A DNA stretch of 64,000 nucleotides from JAKAAZ01 sp963817855. GTDB taxonomy: Bacteria; Acidobacteriota; Terriglobia; Terriglobales; Acidobacteriaceae. The notes below the pieces were generated by a model. The model was not told the origin of the DNA, ran no database searches, and was given only the letters and a program-made list of their open reading frames with translations. Below, piece after piece: positions 9,111 to 17,401 of this stretch. The DNA lies in contig CAWFQA010000001.1 in NCBI GenBank assembly GCA_963817855.1, positions 496,001 to 560,000 on the forward strand. Direction: 5' to 3'. The number at the start of each line of letters is the position of its first letter. Position 1 is the first letter of the stretch. The translations under genes were made by a program, and so were the position numbers.

Positions 9111-9695
9111 TTATCCGTCGACTCTTTCCATCAGCAATACCTGCTCGCTGTCATCAACCTCATCCAGCTTCACTTCGATAATCTCGCGGTCCGTGGTTTG
9201 GATTGTGCGTCCGACAAAGCTGGCTTCAATCGGCAATTCCCGATGTCCGCGATCAATCAACGCCAGTAACCGCACTCGCTTCGGGCGGCCATGATCGATC
9301 AGCGCATCCAGCGCGGCACGAACCGTGCGGCCTGTGTACAGCACATCATCCACCAGCACCACATCGCGACCCGTCACGTCGAATCCGAGATCCCCCGGGT
9401 TGACTACAGGACGAGGTCCGCGGGTAGTCAGGTCGTCGCGGTAGAAACCGATATCGAGCGTTCCCACTTCGATCGGCTTGTTTTCGATCGTCTCCAGCAA
9501 CTTCGCCAGTCGCTTCGCCAGGGGTACGCCGCGCCTATGGATTCCGACCAGGATCAGCTGGTCGGTTCCATTATTTTTCTCGACGATTTCATGTGCCAGC
9601 CGCACCAAGGTGCGCTCAATCTCCGAAGAAGACATCAGGCGGGACTTTTCCCGCAGTAGCGGGGCGGAAGCTACATCTTTGGCGGTCTTTTTCAT
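9111..9695 (-). CDS. pyrR: PyrR, pyr operon regulator / uracil phosphoribosyltransferase
   Basis: A 194-residue phosphoribosyltransferase-fold protein. The PRPP-binding loop VVLVDDVLYTGRTVRAALDAL is clear. In this family the protein binds pyr mRNA in response to UMP/UTP and also has weak uracil phosphoribosyltransferase activity. The chosen ATG has a GGAG ribosome site 5 nt upstream and gives about 15 residues more than Bacillus PyrR. It heads the operon with pyrB (7 nt gap) and pyrC. The 254-nt leader before it shows no obvious terminator/antiterminator pair, so the mode of regulation here is unclear. Confidence 0.92.
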   Translation of the reverse strand: MKKTAKDVASAPLLREKSRLMSSSEIERTLVRLAHEIVEKNNGTDQLILVGIHRRGVPLAKRLAKLLETIENKPIEVGTLDIGFYRDDLTTRGPRPVVNPGDLGFDVTGRDVVLVDDVLYTGRTVRAALDALIDHGRPKRVRLLALIDRGHRELPIEASFVGRTIQTTDREIIEVKLDEVDDSEQVLLMERVDG

Positions 9696-9949
9696 GTTCT
9701 CCGCTGATCATACGAGTCCAATTCCCGGCGCACAAGCGCAACCATCGCTCGACTTAGGAAATTTTTCTGCGGTGCTTTATTTCAGAATTGCTGCGGGATC
9801 GGAGTTTTCATTCGCACTACATCGACGGCGGCATTTTGCCCGTGTCCAATTGCGACGCATCCGCCGAAAGGAAAATATCGGGGACAATGAAAAATATACT
9901 TGCCGAGTCGTGGCACTGACGTTCAGCTCGGTGGGCAACCACCGTCTGG

Positions 9950-11182
9950 CTATTGCTGGCCCGACGCTTCTCCTCCACCGGCACCGCCGCCACCCTGTCC
10001 GCCCAGGCTCCAGGACGCGGAGAACAGATTCTGTCCCGCCGACGGTGAGGCGCTCAGAATTGGTTCCACGCCAGCGAGCAAGGTACACGCGGTTAGCGAA
10101 CCGGTCGCAACCTGGGTCGCGACGATCATCACCGCGTCGCCGCGATGTAGATTCGGCAACAGAATGATGGGAGCACGCTGCAGCATTTGCGAGATCTCCC
10201 CACCGCGGCGCCCCGCACCCGGCTCCGCGGAAACCTGAGCCGCTGCGGGCTGGGGCGTGGCAGATGGCGTAGCCGAAGCTGACGCATGTCCTGCGCCTTC
10301 TGCGCGGGCATGATCGCCCGGCGCCTGATGGCCTGAAGTCGCCTTCAGACTTGCCGCGATCGCCTGCGCGGTTGTGGGATCGAGTTTATGCAGCTGGGAG
10401 TCAGCATTCAAGTGAATGACCACCGGCTTCTTGGTCTTGAAGTCTTTCACCGTCAGCGTGTTGGCAGCTGGATCGGTTGAAACTACAGACCCTGAAATAT
10501 TGCGGAAACTGCCGGCAACAATTTCCTCCGCTTGCATCTGATCGCCGTCCGCACTTCGATCTCCCCGGGCCCGAAGCTGGTCGCCGGGATGAATTTGATC
10601 CAGAGCGGACACCTTGGTGTCGCTGAACTTGATGGAGCCCGGATCGTAGGTGCGGATCATAGTTTTGGGAGTGGTGTGGATCGTCACCGTGGTGTTCACG
10701 TGAGTGATCGTCACCGTTCCGGCCGCTGTGTCGACAGATTTGACGATTCCGCCAACTCCGCGTCGCTGCCAGTCTGCCTCTTCGGCCTGGTGCTCTTTGG
10801 CAATGTCTGCCTGTCGCATGGCGATGACGAGGGTTGCGGTCGGACCGGATCCATCGGCAGCAGGGTGGATCGCGACTAGCACCCGGTCTCCGACTGCCAA
10901 ATCTGTCAGGTGAATCGGCTGTGCACCCGCAATGGTTTTTGCTCCCGGCACGGTTTCCAGCATGCGTGCCGAATCGGCGACTGTCACCGTGGTCGGCGGT
11001 CCAGAGTCAGGCTGCACGGTCAGCGATTGACCTTTCACGGAAACCACCGATCCCACCAATCGGCTCACGGCCGCTGGTTGGGGGCTGGTCTGCTGCGCCA
11101 GGATGCGGCAAGCGGAAGGCGGCACGGCGACAATCAGTCCGCCGATCAGGACAAGTGAGCCAAGGAACCGGAGAGAGCCCAT
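9950..11182 (-). CDS. Secreted protein with repeated DUF5666-like small beta domains
   Basis: About 410 residues. The start at 11182 is preferred because AGGAG lies about 12 nt upstream and it begins directly with a signal peptide (hydrophobic stretch, cleavage near ILAQQ). The mature part holds at least three short repeats of the type VGSVVSVKGQSLTVQ..., VKSVDTAAGTVTITHVN... and ISGSVVSTDPAANTLTVKDF..., each ending in a segment such as GDRVLV or GDQLRAR. These resemble DUF5666/OB-like domains common in acidobacterial secreted proteins. A Pro/Ala-rich linker and a Gly-rich tail close the protein. The function is unknown; binding of a small ligand or a structural role in the envelope is possible. 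Confidence 0.75.
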   Translation of the reverse strand: MGSLRFLGSLVLIGGLIVAVPPSACRILAQQTSPQPAAVSRLVGSVVSVKGQSLTVQPDSGPPTTVTVADSARMLETVPGAKTIAGAQPIHLTDLAVGDRVLVAIHPAADGSGPTATLVIAMRQADIAKEHQAEEADWQRRGVGGIVKSVDTAAGTVTITHVNTTVTIHTTPKTMIRTYDPGSIKFSDTKVSALDQIHPGDQLRARGDRSADGDQMQAEEIVAGSFRNISGSVVSTDPAANTLTVKDFKTKKPVVIHLNADSQLHKLDPTTAQAIAASLKATSGHQAPGDHARAEGAGHASASATPSATPQPAAAQVSAEPGAGRRGGEISQMLQRAPIILLPNLHRGDAVMIVATQVATGSLTACTLLAGVEPILSASPSAGQNLFSASWSLGGQGGGGAGGGEASGQQ

Positions 11183-11271
11183 GGAAAACCTTTCTCCTCG
11201 CATGCCACAGAAGAACTTGCACACGCGTATTTGTTCTTTAGAAAGTGACGTTCGATCTGTGCGAAGGTTTC

Positions 11272-11589
11272 ATGAATCGAGCACATACTATACCCTTTTC
11301 GGAAGAGTCGGCTATTTCATTCAAGGAGGGTTGGCCATTGCGAAGCCTGGCATGGCTGACGCTATTCCTTTTTCCGGTTCTGTTGTTCAGTTTTGCATGC
11401 GGCGCGTCGGGGCGGCTTGCTGCGCAAACGCCGCATCTTGGCGGCGAGACCATTGTGAAACTGCGGAATCCGTTCCTAATCCGGACCGGGCACCCAGTTG
11501 CATCGTGGTTCATGGCTGCGTTGCGCCCAGGGAACTTTGCGCTTGATCGTGACGTACCTCCAATCGAGATAGGTTTCGATTGGAGGTAA
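11272..11589 (+). CDS. Small putative secreted protein, possible translational-coupling leader gene
   Basis: A 105-residue frame starting at an ATG with a GAAGG-like site 5-9 nt upstream. It has a hydrophobic segment (LAWLTLFLFPVLLFSFACG) followed by GRLAAQ, resembling a signal peptide. I do not recognise the remainder. Its TAA at 11587-11589 lies 4 nt before the next gene's ATG, and its last twelve codons run through the hairpin that hides that gene's ribosome site. That arrangement argues that it is translated, but coding evidence from sequence alone is modest and it could be fortuitous. Confidence 0.45.
   Translation: MNRAHTIPFSEESAISFKEGWPLRSLAWLTLFLFPVLLFSFACGASGRLAAQTPHLGGETIVKLRNPFLIRTGHPVASWFMAALRPGNFALDRDVPPIEIGFDWR
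11555..11588 (+). promoter_or_regulatory. Perfect hairpin sequestering the Shine-Dalgarno site of the next gene
   Basis: TACCTCCAATCGA (11555-11567) and TCGATTGGAGGTA (11576-11588) pair perfectly over 13 bp with an 8-nt loop. The right arm contains GGAGG (11582-11586), the ribosome site 7 nt before the ATG at 11594. No T-run follows, so it is not a typical terminator. In the mRNA it should block initiation at 11594 unless melted by heat, a factor, or ribosomes translating the overlapping upstream frame. Confidence 0.65.
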
Positions 11590-11593
11590 CACG

Positions 11594-12202
11594 ATGATCC
11601 TGCGCACTGGACGGACATCCCTAACATCCAGGACAATTCTGGCCGCCGCCATTCTAACCGCTTGCAGTTTCGCATGCGTGGCGCAGAATTCGGACGCGAA
11701 AAAGGACTCGAATTTCAACCTGGCGCTCCATGCCAACACCCGCGTCACCGCTGCGGACATCGGACTGCCGGAGTATCCGGGCGCCGCACCTTACAAAAAT
11801 CCAGACGACAAGGATTCCGACTCGGCGGTCGACCTTGGTTTCACCTTTGGCAATGTGCATTTCCAAGTCAAAGCCGCCAGTTACATCACTCACGATTCTC
11901 CAGCGCAGGTCCTGGACTTCTATCGCAAGCCACTGTCGCACTATGGCCAGGTTTTGGAATGCGATCACGGACGTCCCCTGGGTTCGCTGACGGTGACGCG
12001 GACCGGTCTTACCTGCAGCGACGACGCCGGCATCCACTCCGATTCCAAAAGCGATTCCTCCGGCGGGCATGAACTGCGTGCTGGCCGACCTACCCGCTAC
12101 CGCCTTGTCGGGATTGATACGTCGCATGCTGGTTCCACGCGCTTCGGTATGGCGTACATCGAACTGCCCAAAGATGGCGACGAAAATAACCAGACCAATT
12201 AA
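11594..12202 (+). CDS. Secreted protein of unknown function
   Basis: A 202-residue protein with a signal peptide (basic start, hydrophobic ILAAAILTACSFACV, cleavage near VAQ). The mature part contains a segment LPEYPGAAPYKNPDDKDSDSAVDLGFTFGNVHFQVKAA followed by SPAQVLDFYRKPLSHYGQVLEC. This pattern, a pair of conserved motifs around a predicted alpha/beta domain, recurs in uncharacterised acidobacterial secreted proteins as far as I recall. No catalytic motif is visible. Its ribosome site lies in a perfect hairpin (11555-11588), so its translation is probably conditional or coupled to the small frame upstream. Confidence 0.75.
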   Translation: MILRTGRTSLTSRTILAAAILTACSFACVAQNSDAKKDSNFNLALHANTRVTAADIGLPEYPGAAPYKNPDDKDSDSAVDLGFTFGNVHFQVKAASYITHDSPAQVLDFYRKPLSHYGQVLECDHGRPLGSLTVTRTGLTCSDDAGIHSDSKSDSSGGHELRAGRPTRYRLVGIDTSHAGSTRFGMAYIELPKDGDENNQTN

Positions 12203-12282
12203 CTCTGCTCGCCTATGATGGAGAAGATTTCATACGAGGCGACGATGCGCCGATACAGTCCAAATAGAGTTGCCGTTCTGGC

Positions 12283-12618
12283 GTGTGGATTGGGCTGCCT
12301 ATCGTATCTCTGTACGCGAGGAGATCGCCTCGTGATCCGGCGCTGGTCCGCTGGCTGATTCGATACTTTCCGGTTCTCGTCGGGTTCGTTTTGCTGCTGT
12401 ACGTCGGGGATTGGTCGGTATTTGAAGTTCGTCTCGGGCATGGCACCGCCTACAGCACGGTGGAAGTCAATGAGTTTCTCGCGACGGCTCTAAAAGGGCA
12501 GAAGACGGAATATGACTTGATGGGAACGACTCAGGAAACATGCAGTCGCTCGATTTTTCCACAGAAATGGAATCCTCCTTGCTGGTGGCTCAAGCGGCAT
12601 ACATCCAAGTGGGAATAG
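12283..12618 (+). CDS. Conserved small membrane-anchored protein, start uncertain
   Basis: About 111 residues from a GTG at 12283. One membrane helix (RYFPVLVGFVLLLYVGDWSVF) is followed by a polar domain with two cysteines, TVEVNEFLATALKGQKTEYDLMGTTQETCSRSIFPQKW, then PPCWWLKRHTSKWE. From memory, the C-terminal Cys/Trp-rich signature recurs in uncharacterised acidobacterial proteins, which supports coding. The N-terminus is doubtful: no ribosome site precedes the GTG, and an ATG at 12245 with MRRYSP opens a different frame that closes near 12358, so either the true start is just before the helix or a frameshift has occurred. Function unknown. Confidence 0.6.
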   Translation: MWIGLPIVSLYARRSPRDPALVRWLIRYFPVLVGFVLLLYVGDWSVFEVRLGHGTAYSTVEVNEFLATALKGQKTEYDLMGTTQETCSRSIFPQKWNPPCWWLKRHTSKWE

Positions 12619-12735
12619 TCGCGCAATTGTTTTGTTCAGGTTAGAAGGTCAACCGCCACACATTCAGCGGTAAACGCGCAACTCCACCCTTCGGCTGGCG
12701 TCTAATCACATATCGTCGCAACTGGGCGCGTTGCT

Positions 12736-13902
12736 ATGCATCTTCCAAAACTTGAACGCCGCCCTGAACTGGATGCTTTGCGCGGGCTTTTCCTGGTATG
12801 GATGACGCTGACGCATCTTCCCACGCGGTTCAGCGACCTCGTCAATCAACCCATCGGATATGTCACCTCCGCGGAAGGTTTCGTGTTCCTCTCCGCGCTG
12901 CTGGTGGGGCGGCTTTATGTCCGCGAGTTGCTGCAGGACGAGCCTGGAGTGCGACGCAAGCTATGGAAGCGCTCTCTGAAAATCTACGGCTATCATCTGC
13001 TGCTGCTGGGTTTTGCTTTTACCGTGGCCGCTGCGGTCGCAGTCCACACCCATAAAGCTGCGCTGACGAATCTTCTCGACTTTTATCTGGCGCATCCAGA
13101 GGTGGCGATCGTGGGCTCCATCCTGCTGATTTATTGCCCACCGCTGCTCGACATCTTGCCCATGTATGTCACCTTTCTCTTCTTCACGCCGTTGCTGCTT
13201 TCGGCGTCGTGGCGCTATGGGTGGAAGAAAATTCTGGTGGCCAGCGGGTTGGTGTGGCTGCTGGCTCAATTTGGTTTGCGAGATCTGGCGCATAATGCCA
13301 TCGTCAGTGTGACCCATTTGCGGATTCCGTTGCAGGAGACGGGGGCCTTCAACCTGTTTGCCTGGCAGGCGGTTTGGATTGGGGGCTTGTGGCTGGGCGC
13401 AAAGTCGGCCGTCGGCGTGGTTCCTCTGCGGAAAATCCCGAACTGGGGCGCCGCCGCTGCCGCCGTTGTCTGCCTGTTTTTTGTGGGGGTGCGCCATAGC
13501 TGGCTGGGGCCGCACCTGACGCAACAGGCGCTGGGAATGTGGCTGGACAAATGGCAAATCGGTCCGCTCCGCGTGCTCAATTTGCTGGCCTTCACGGTGG
13601 TTTTTTACTGGCTGCGAAAATACGTGCTGCGCGCGGTTGCGGTCGAGCCACTTCTGACCTTGGGCAAAGCCTCGCTGCATGTCTACTGCGCGCACCTGTT
13701 CTTCGTCTTCGCCGGACTCGCGTTGCTCTATGGCGAGGTGGAGCAGCTCCATGGCATCATGGCGATTTCGCTGGTTGCCGTCACCTTTGCTGTCCTGATT
13801 CTGGTCGCATTGAATGAAGCCAGAAAGCGCCGGCGGAATCGTGAAGCTAAATTGCGCCAACTAACTGACGCCGGCTCTTTCCCTGCCCGCGAAGTCGCCT
13901 AA
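12736..13902 (+). CDS. OpgC-like membrane acyltransferase
   Basis: A 388-residue polytopic protein with about ten membrane helices. The N-terminus RRPELDALRGLFLVWMTLTHLP with the following NQPIGYVTSAEGFVFLSALLVGRLY is characteristic of the OpgC family, which in enterobacteria adds succinyl groups to periplasmic glucans. The acceptor here is unknown: Acidobacteria often have this family without the OpgGH glucan synthesis genes, and none are in view, so a different glycan may be modified. It converges on glmU with a 4-nt overlap of the two 3' ends. A basic cytoplasmic tail closes the protein. Confidence 0.85.
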   Translation: MHLPKLERRPELDALRGLFLVWMTLTHLPTRFSDLVNQPIGYVTSAEGFVFLSALLVGRLYVRELLQDEPGVRRKLWKRSLKIYGYHLLLLGFAFTVAAAVAVHTHKAALTNLLDFYLAHPEVAIVGSILLIYCPPLLDILPMYVTFLFFTPLLLSASWRYGWKKILVASGLVWLLAQFGLRDLAHNAIVSVTHLRIPLQETGAFNLFAWQAVWIGGLWLGAKSAVGVVPLRKIPNWGAAAAAVVCLFFVGVRHSWLGPHLTQQALGMWLDKWQIGPLRVLNLLAFTVVFYWLRKYVLRAVAVEPLLTLGKASLHVYCAHLFFVFAGLALLYGEVEQLHGIMAISLVAVTFAVLILVALNEARKRRRNREAKLRQLTDAGSFPAREVA

Positions 13903-15308
13903 CGTTCTTTCTTTTTCTGCTGCGCTGCGCGGCGTTGCTTCACCCATCCCGGCTTGACCGTTTGGTGAGAGCGGCCAAGAGCCAGCGCGCCAGCGGGTAC
14001 CGGCTCCGTAATGCAGGAGGCGGCCGCAACATAGCAATCGTCTTCCAGCGAGACCGGCGCGACCAGCGTGGAATTGCTGCCCACAAAAACGCGATCCCCA
14101 ATCTGCGTCGGGTGCTTATTCACGCCGTCATAATTGCACGTGATTACGCCAGCGCCAATGTTGCAGCCCGATCCCACGGAAACATCGCCGAGATAGGTCA
14201 AATGATTCGCCTTCGACTTTTCTCCTACCCGTGCGTTTTTTGTTTCGACAAAGTTGCCAACGTGAGCCTCGCGCCCAATCTGGCTGCCGGGACGCAGGTG
14301 CGCGAAGGGGCCGATGAAAGCACCGTTGCTGACGGTCGCTTCGTCCAGTACGCAACCATTCCGAATCAGCACACCGTCACCAATCTTCGAATCCTGGACC
14401 ACGGAGTACGACCGAATCCGGCAGTCCTCGCCAACCTGCGTTTTGCCCAGCAATTGCACAAACGGCTCCACGATGGTGTCCGCGCCCACGATTACATCCG
14501 CATCAATGACACAGGTTTCTGGCCGATGAATGGTGACACCTTGCGCCATCAACCGATGCGCAGCCTGCATGCGTAACGCGCTTTCCAACTCCATCATTTC
14601 GGCAATCGTGTTCGCGCCCAGCACTTCCGTCGCGTCGCCGACCTCATATGCCACAACACGTTCGCCCGCCGCGCGCAGAATGGCCGCTATGTCGGTCAGG
14701 TAATACTCCCCATGGGCATTGTTGGATTCGAGCGCGTCAATGTGCCGGTAGAGCGTATCGATATGGAACACGTAGATGCCGGAATTGATTTCTCCAACGT
14801 GCTGATGTACGTCCGCCAGCGCCTTTTGTTCCACAATCGCGGCAACCTCCGGACTGGTCGGCGATACGCGAATCACCCGTCCATATCCGAAGGGATTTTC
14901 GGGCCGCGCTGTCAGAATTGTCATCGCCGCCTTTTGCGTTTGATGAAAATTCCGCAGTTGCTCGATGGTTTCCGGGCGGATCAGTGGGACGTCGCCAGAA
15001 AGCACCAGCAAATCGCCCAGTCCACGGACGGATTCGCCCAGGCACTGCACCGCATGCCCGGTGCCCAATTGCTGCGTTTGCAGCACAAAATGCACTCCGG
15101 CCGCAGATACGGTGCGCTCTACCTCCTCCGCCTGGTGACCGACGACGACGAAAACCCGATCCGGTGAAGTCACCTTCAAAACGGCGTCGAGCACATGCTG
15201 TAACAACGGTTTTCCGGCAATGGAGTGCAGCACCTTGGCTCGTTTCGACTTGAGCCGCGTCCCTTTTCCGGCGGCAAGAATAGCTGTGGCAAATGGTTGA
15301 GATTCCAT
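13899..15308 (-). CDS. glmU: Bifunctional UDP-N-acetylglucosamine pyrophosphorylase / glucosamine-1-phosphate acetyltransferase
   Basis: A 469-residue protein, the usual length. The N-terminal uridylyltransferase half shows the nucleotide loop LAAGKGTRLKSKRAKVLH. The C-terminal half is a left-handed beta-helix with hexapeptide repeats (for example IGAGVITCNYDGVNKHPTQIG) that acetylates glucosamine-1-phosphate with acetyl-CoA. The product UDP-GlcNAc feeds peptidoglycan and lipopolysaccharide synthesis. It is transcribed alone on the minus strand and ends in a short Lys-rich tail. Its 3' end overlaps the convergent OpgC-like gene by 4 nt. Confidence 0.96.
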   Translation of the reverse strand: MESQPFATAILAAGKGTRLKSKRAKVLHSIAGKPLLQHVLDAVLKVTSPDRVFVVVGHQAEEVERTVSAAGVHFVLQTQQLGTGHAVQCLGESVRGLGDLLVLSGDVPLIRPETIEQLRNFHQTQKAAMTILTARPENPFGYGRVIRVSPTSPEVAAIVEQKALADVHQHVGEINSGIYVFHIDTLYRHIDALESNNAHGEYYLTDIAAILRAAGERVVAYEVGDATEVLGANTIAEMMELESALRMQAAHRLMAQGVTIHRPETCVIDADVIVGADTIVEPFVQLLGKTQVGEDCRIRSYSVVQDSKIGDGVLIRNGCVLDEATVSNGAFIGPFAHLRPGSQIGREAHVGNFVETKNARVGEKSKANHLTYLGDVSVGSGCNIGAGVITCNYDGVNKHPTQIGDRVFVGSNSTLVAPVSLEDDCYVAAASCITEPVPAGALALGRSHQTVKPGWVKQRRAAQQKKKER

Positions 15309-15501
15309 GACGTACCCATCGTCTCACAGCCATGGGATTAAAATTCAGGATCGAGTCTGGCCGGACCTAGTGTGCCCGGGACAGCCGCGCCGGTGTACGC
15401 TATGGCCAAGGCTCGACTGTTCGGCGAAAGACCTGCATCGAAACAGTCAAAGATCGGGCCTCAATCGATCTGCGATCCAAAATTTCGCACAGGAGTGCAG
15501 A

Positions 15502-17229
15502 ATGCATCCACGTCTACAGATTGGTTTTCGGGCTATATCGGGTTTACTCATGTTGAGTGTCGCCTGCGCCGTAGGATGTAACGGCTGCGGCTCCGGCAGC
15601 AATTCCGCAAGTACGACCGGAACAGCCGGGTCGACGGGAACCACTGGCACGACCGCAACAACCGGCACCACGGGGACGACCGGTACCACAGGCACAACCG
15701 GTAGCGCCGGCACCGGCGTGCAGGTGCTGACGTATCACAACGACAATACCCGCGAAGGCCAAAATACGCAGGAGATGGTTCTGACCCCGGCAAATGTCAC
15801 CTCGTCCACCTTCGGCAAGGTGGGGTTCTACTCGACAGATGGCAAAGTGGATGCCGAGCCGCTCTATGTTCCTGGAGTGACGATTGGCGGCGCGACTCAC
15901 AACGTTCTGTATGTGGTATCTGAAAATGACTCCGCCTATGCGTTTGACGCTGACACCGGGTCTGTGTTGTGGAAAGTGTCTACACTCGGGACCGGGGAAA
16001 CCCCGGGCGTTCCACACAATTGCGATCAGGTGTCTCCGAAAATAGGCATGACCTCAACACCCGTGATAGACCCTGAGGCAGGCGCGCACGGCACCATCTA
16101 CATGGTGGCCGCAAGCCAGGACAGCAGCGGCAACTACCACCAACGCCTGCACGCGCTCGATCTGATCAGCGGGGCAGAGCAGTCGGGCAGTCCTGTCAGC
16201 ATACAGGCCACCTATCCCGGCACCGGACAAGGAAGCTCCAACGGCCAGGTGGTCTTCGATCCCAAGCAATATAACGAACGCGCAGGACTTTTGCTGTTAA
16301 ATGGCGTGGTGTATCTCGGCTGGTCGTCGCATTGCGACATCGATCCCTATACTGGTTGGCTTATGGGATACAACGAGAATTCTCTGGCCCAAACCAGCGT
16401 GTTGAATTTGACTCCCCACGGGTCGGAGGGCTCTATCTGGCAATCGGGCCCAGGACCGGCTGCGGACTCCTCCGGCAACATTTATTTCCTCGATGCCAAC
16501 GGCAGTTTCGACACCACGTTGAACGCCAACGGAATGCCCGCGAACGGCGATTACGGCAACGCGTTCATGAAGGTTTCTACCACAGGCAACAAGCTTACGC
16601 CCGCGGATTACTTCACCATGTCGAATACGGTGGCGGAGTCGAATGCCGACGAGGATCTGGGCTCTGGCGGAGCCATGTTGCTGCCGGATGAGACGGATGC
16701 GTCTGGAACCGTGCGGCACCTGGCCGTCGGCGCCGGGAAAGACGCCAACATCTATGTTGTGGACACTGGCAACATGGGCAAGTTCAATTCCAGCGGCAAT
16801 AAAATCTATCAGGAATTGGCAGGGGCATTGTCCGGGCAGGAATTCGGCATGCCCGCCTTCTGGAATAACACCGTGTACTACGGCGCAGTTGGAGATTCGA
16901 TTCGCGCCTATCCGATCACGCAGGCGAAACTGGCCACCAGTCCCAGCTCGAAGACCGCGCATCAGTTTCCGTATCCGGGCGCTACGCCGAGCATTTCCTC
17001 CAACGGCACGTCGAATGGAATTGTCTGGGCCGTCGCCAACAGCAATCCTGCAGTTTTGTACGCGTATGACGCAACCAATCTGACGAAGGAGCTCTACGAC
17101 AGCAACCAGGCGGCAGGCGGTCGCGACAAGTTCGGCGCAGGGAACAAATACATCACGCCGATGATCGTGAATGGCAAAGTCTACGTCGGCACGCAGACGG
17201 GAGTGGCCGTATTTGGGCCGCTGAAATAG
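15502..17229 (+). CDS. Secreted lipoprotein with PQQ-type beta-propeller
   Basis: 575 residues from the ATG at 15502, which has AGGAG 6 nt upstream; the frame is open further but the upstream part lacks coding character. The N-terminus is a signal peptide with several cysteines (LSVAC, AVGC), so lipidation is likely. Next comes a low-complexity Thr/Gly linker (about residues 33-72) made of TGTT-like repeats. The rest is a propeller with PQQ-like blades, such as SENDSAYAFDADTGSVLWKV. Without a quinoprotein active-site signature it is more likely a binding or structural protein than a dehydrogenase. A strong inverted repeat follows the stop codon. Confidence 0.8.
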   Translation: MHPRLQIGFRAISGLLMLSVACAVGCNGCGSGSNSASTTGTAGSTGTTGTTATTGTTGTTGTTGTTGSAGTGVQVLTYHNDNTREGQNTQEMVLTPANVTSSTFGKVGFYSTDGKVDAEPLYVPGVTIGGATHNVLYVVSENDSAYAFDADTGSVLWKVSTLGTGETPGVPHNCDQVSPKIGMTSTPVIDPEAGAHGTIYMVAASQDSSGNYHQRLHALDLISGAEQSGSPVSIQATYPGTGQGSSNGQVVFDPKQYNERAGLLLLNGVVYLGWSSHCDIDPYTGWLMGYNENSLAQTSVLNLTPHGSEGSIWQSGPGPAADSSGNIYFLDANGSFDTTLNANGMPANGDYGNAFMKVSTTGNKLTPADYFTMSNTVAESNADEDLGSGGAMLLPDETDASGTVRHLAVGAGKDANIYVVDTGNMGKFNSSGNKIYQELAGALSGQEFGMPAFWNNTVYYGAVGDSIRAYPITQAKLATSPSSKTAHQFPYPGATPSISSNGTSNGIVWAVANSNPAVLYAYDATNLTKELYDSNQAAGGRDKFGAGNKYITPMIVNGKVYVGTQTGVAVFGPLK

Positions 17230-17275
17230 AACTAATCCACAATCCTCAGGGAACGGGAAACTTAGGCTGCAATTG

Positions 17276-17316
17276 TTCCCCACTCAAGCCTTCTGTTGGT
17301 TGACTTGAGCGGGGAA
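17276..17316. terminator. Bidirectional terminator-like hairpin
   Basis: TTCCCCACTCAAG (17276-17288) pairs with CTTGAGCGGGGAA (17304-17316), 12 of 13 positions, loop of 15 nt. It sits between the convergent genes ending at 17229 (+) and 17402 (-). The following T-tract is poor on both strands. Confidence 0.5.
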
Positions 17317-17401
17317 GTTTCAGCGTCGGCGAAAAGAGGCCCTTTCGCTGGTTCGCATTTTCTTACTGTCCGCGAGCATCTGGTTTCAACTCTCTGCCCG
17401 G

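Noticed and set aside
9707..9735. Promoter-like hexamers TTGTGC-17-TATGAT before pyrR
   Set aside because: The expected start site would fall on the pyrR ribosome site, leaving it incomplete, so this is probably chance.
13935..15167. Long frames antisense to glmU
   Set aside because: They are shadows of the glmU codons in a GC-rich gene.
15590..15720. Possible VNTR or repeat element in the Thr/Gly linker
   Set aside because: The DNA repeats are irregular and explained by the low-complexity protein linker.
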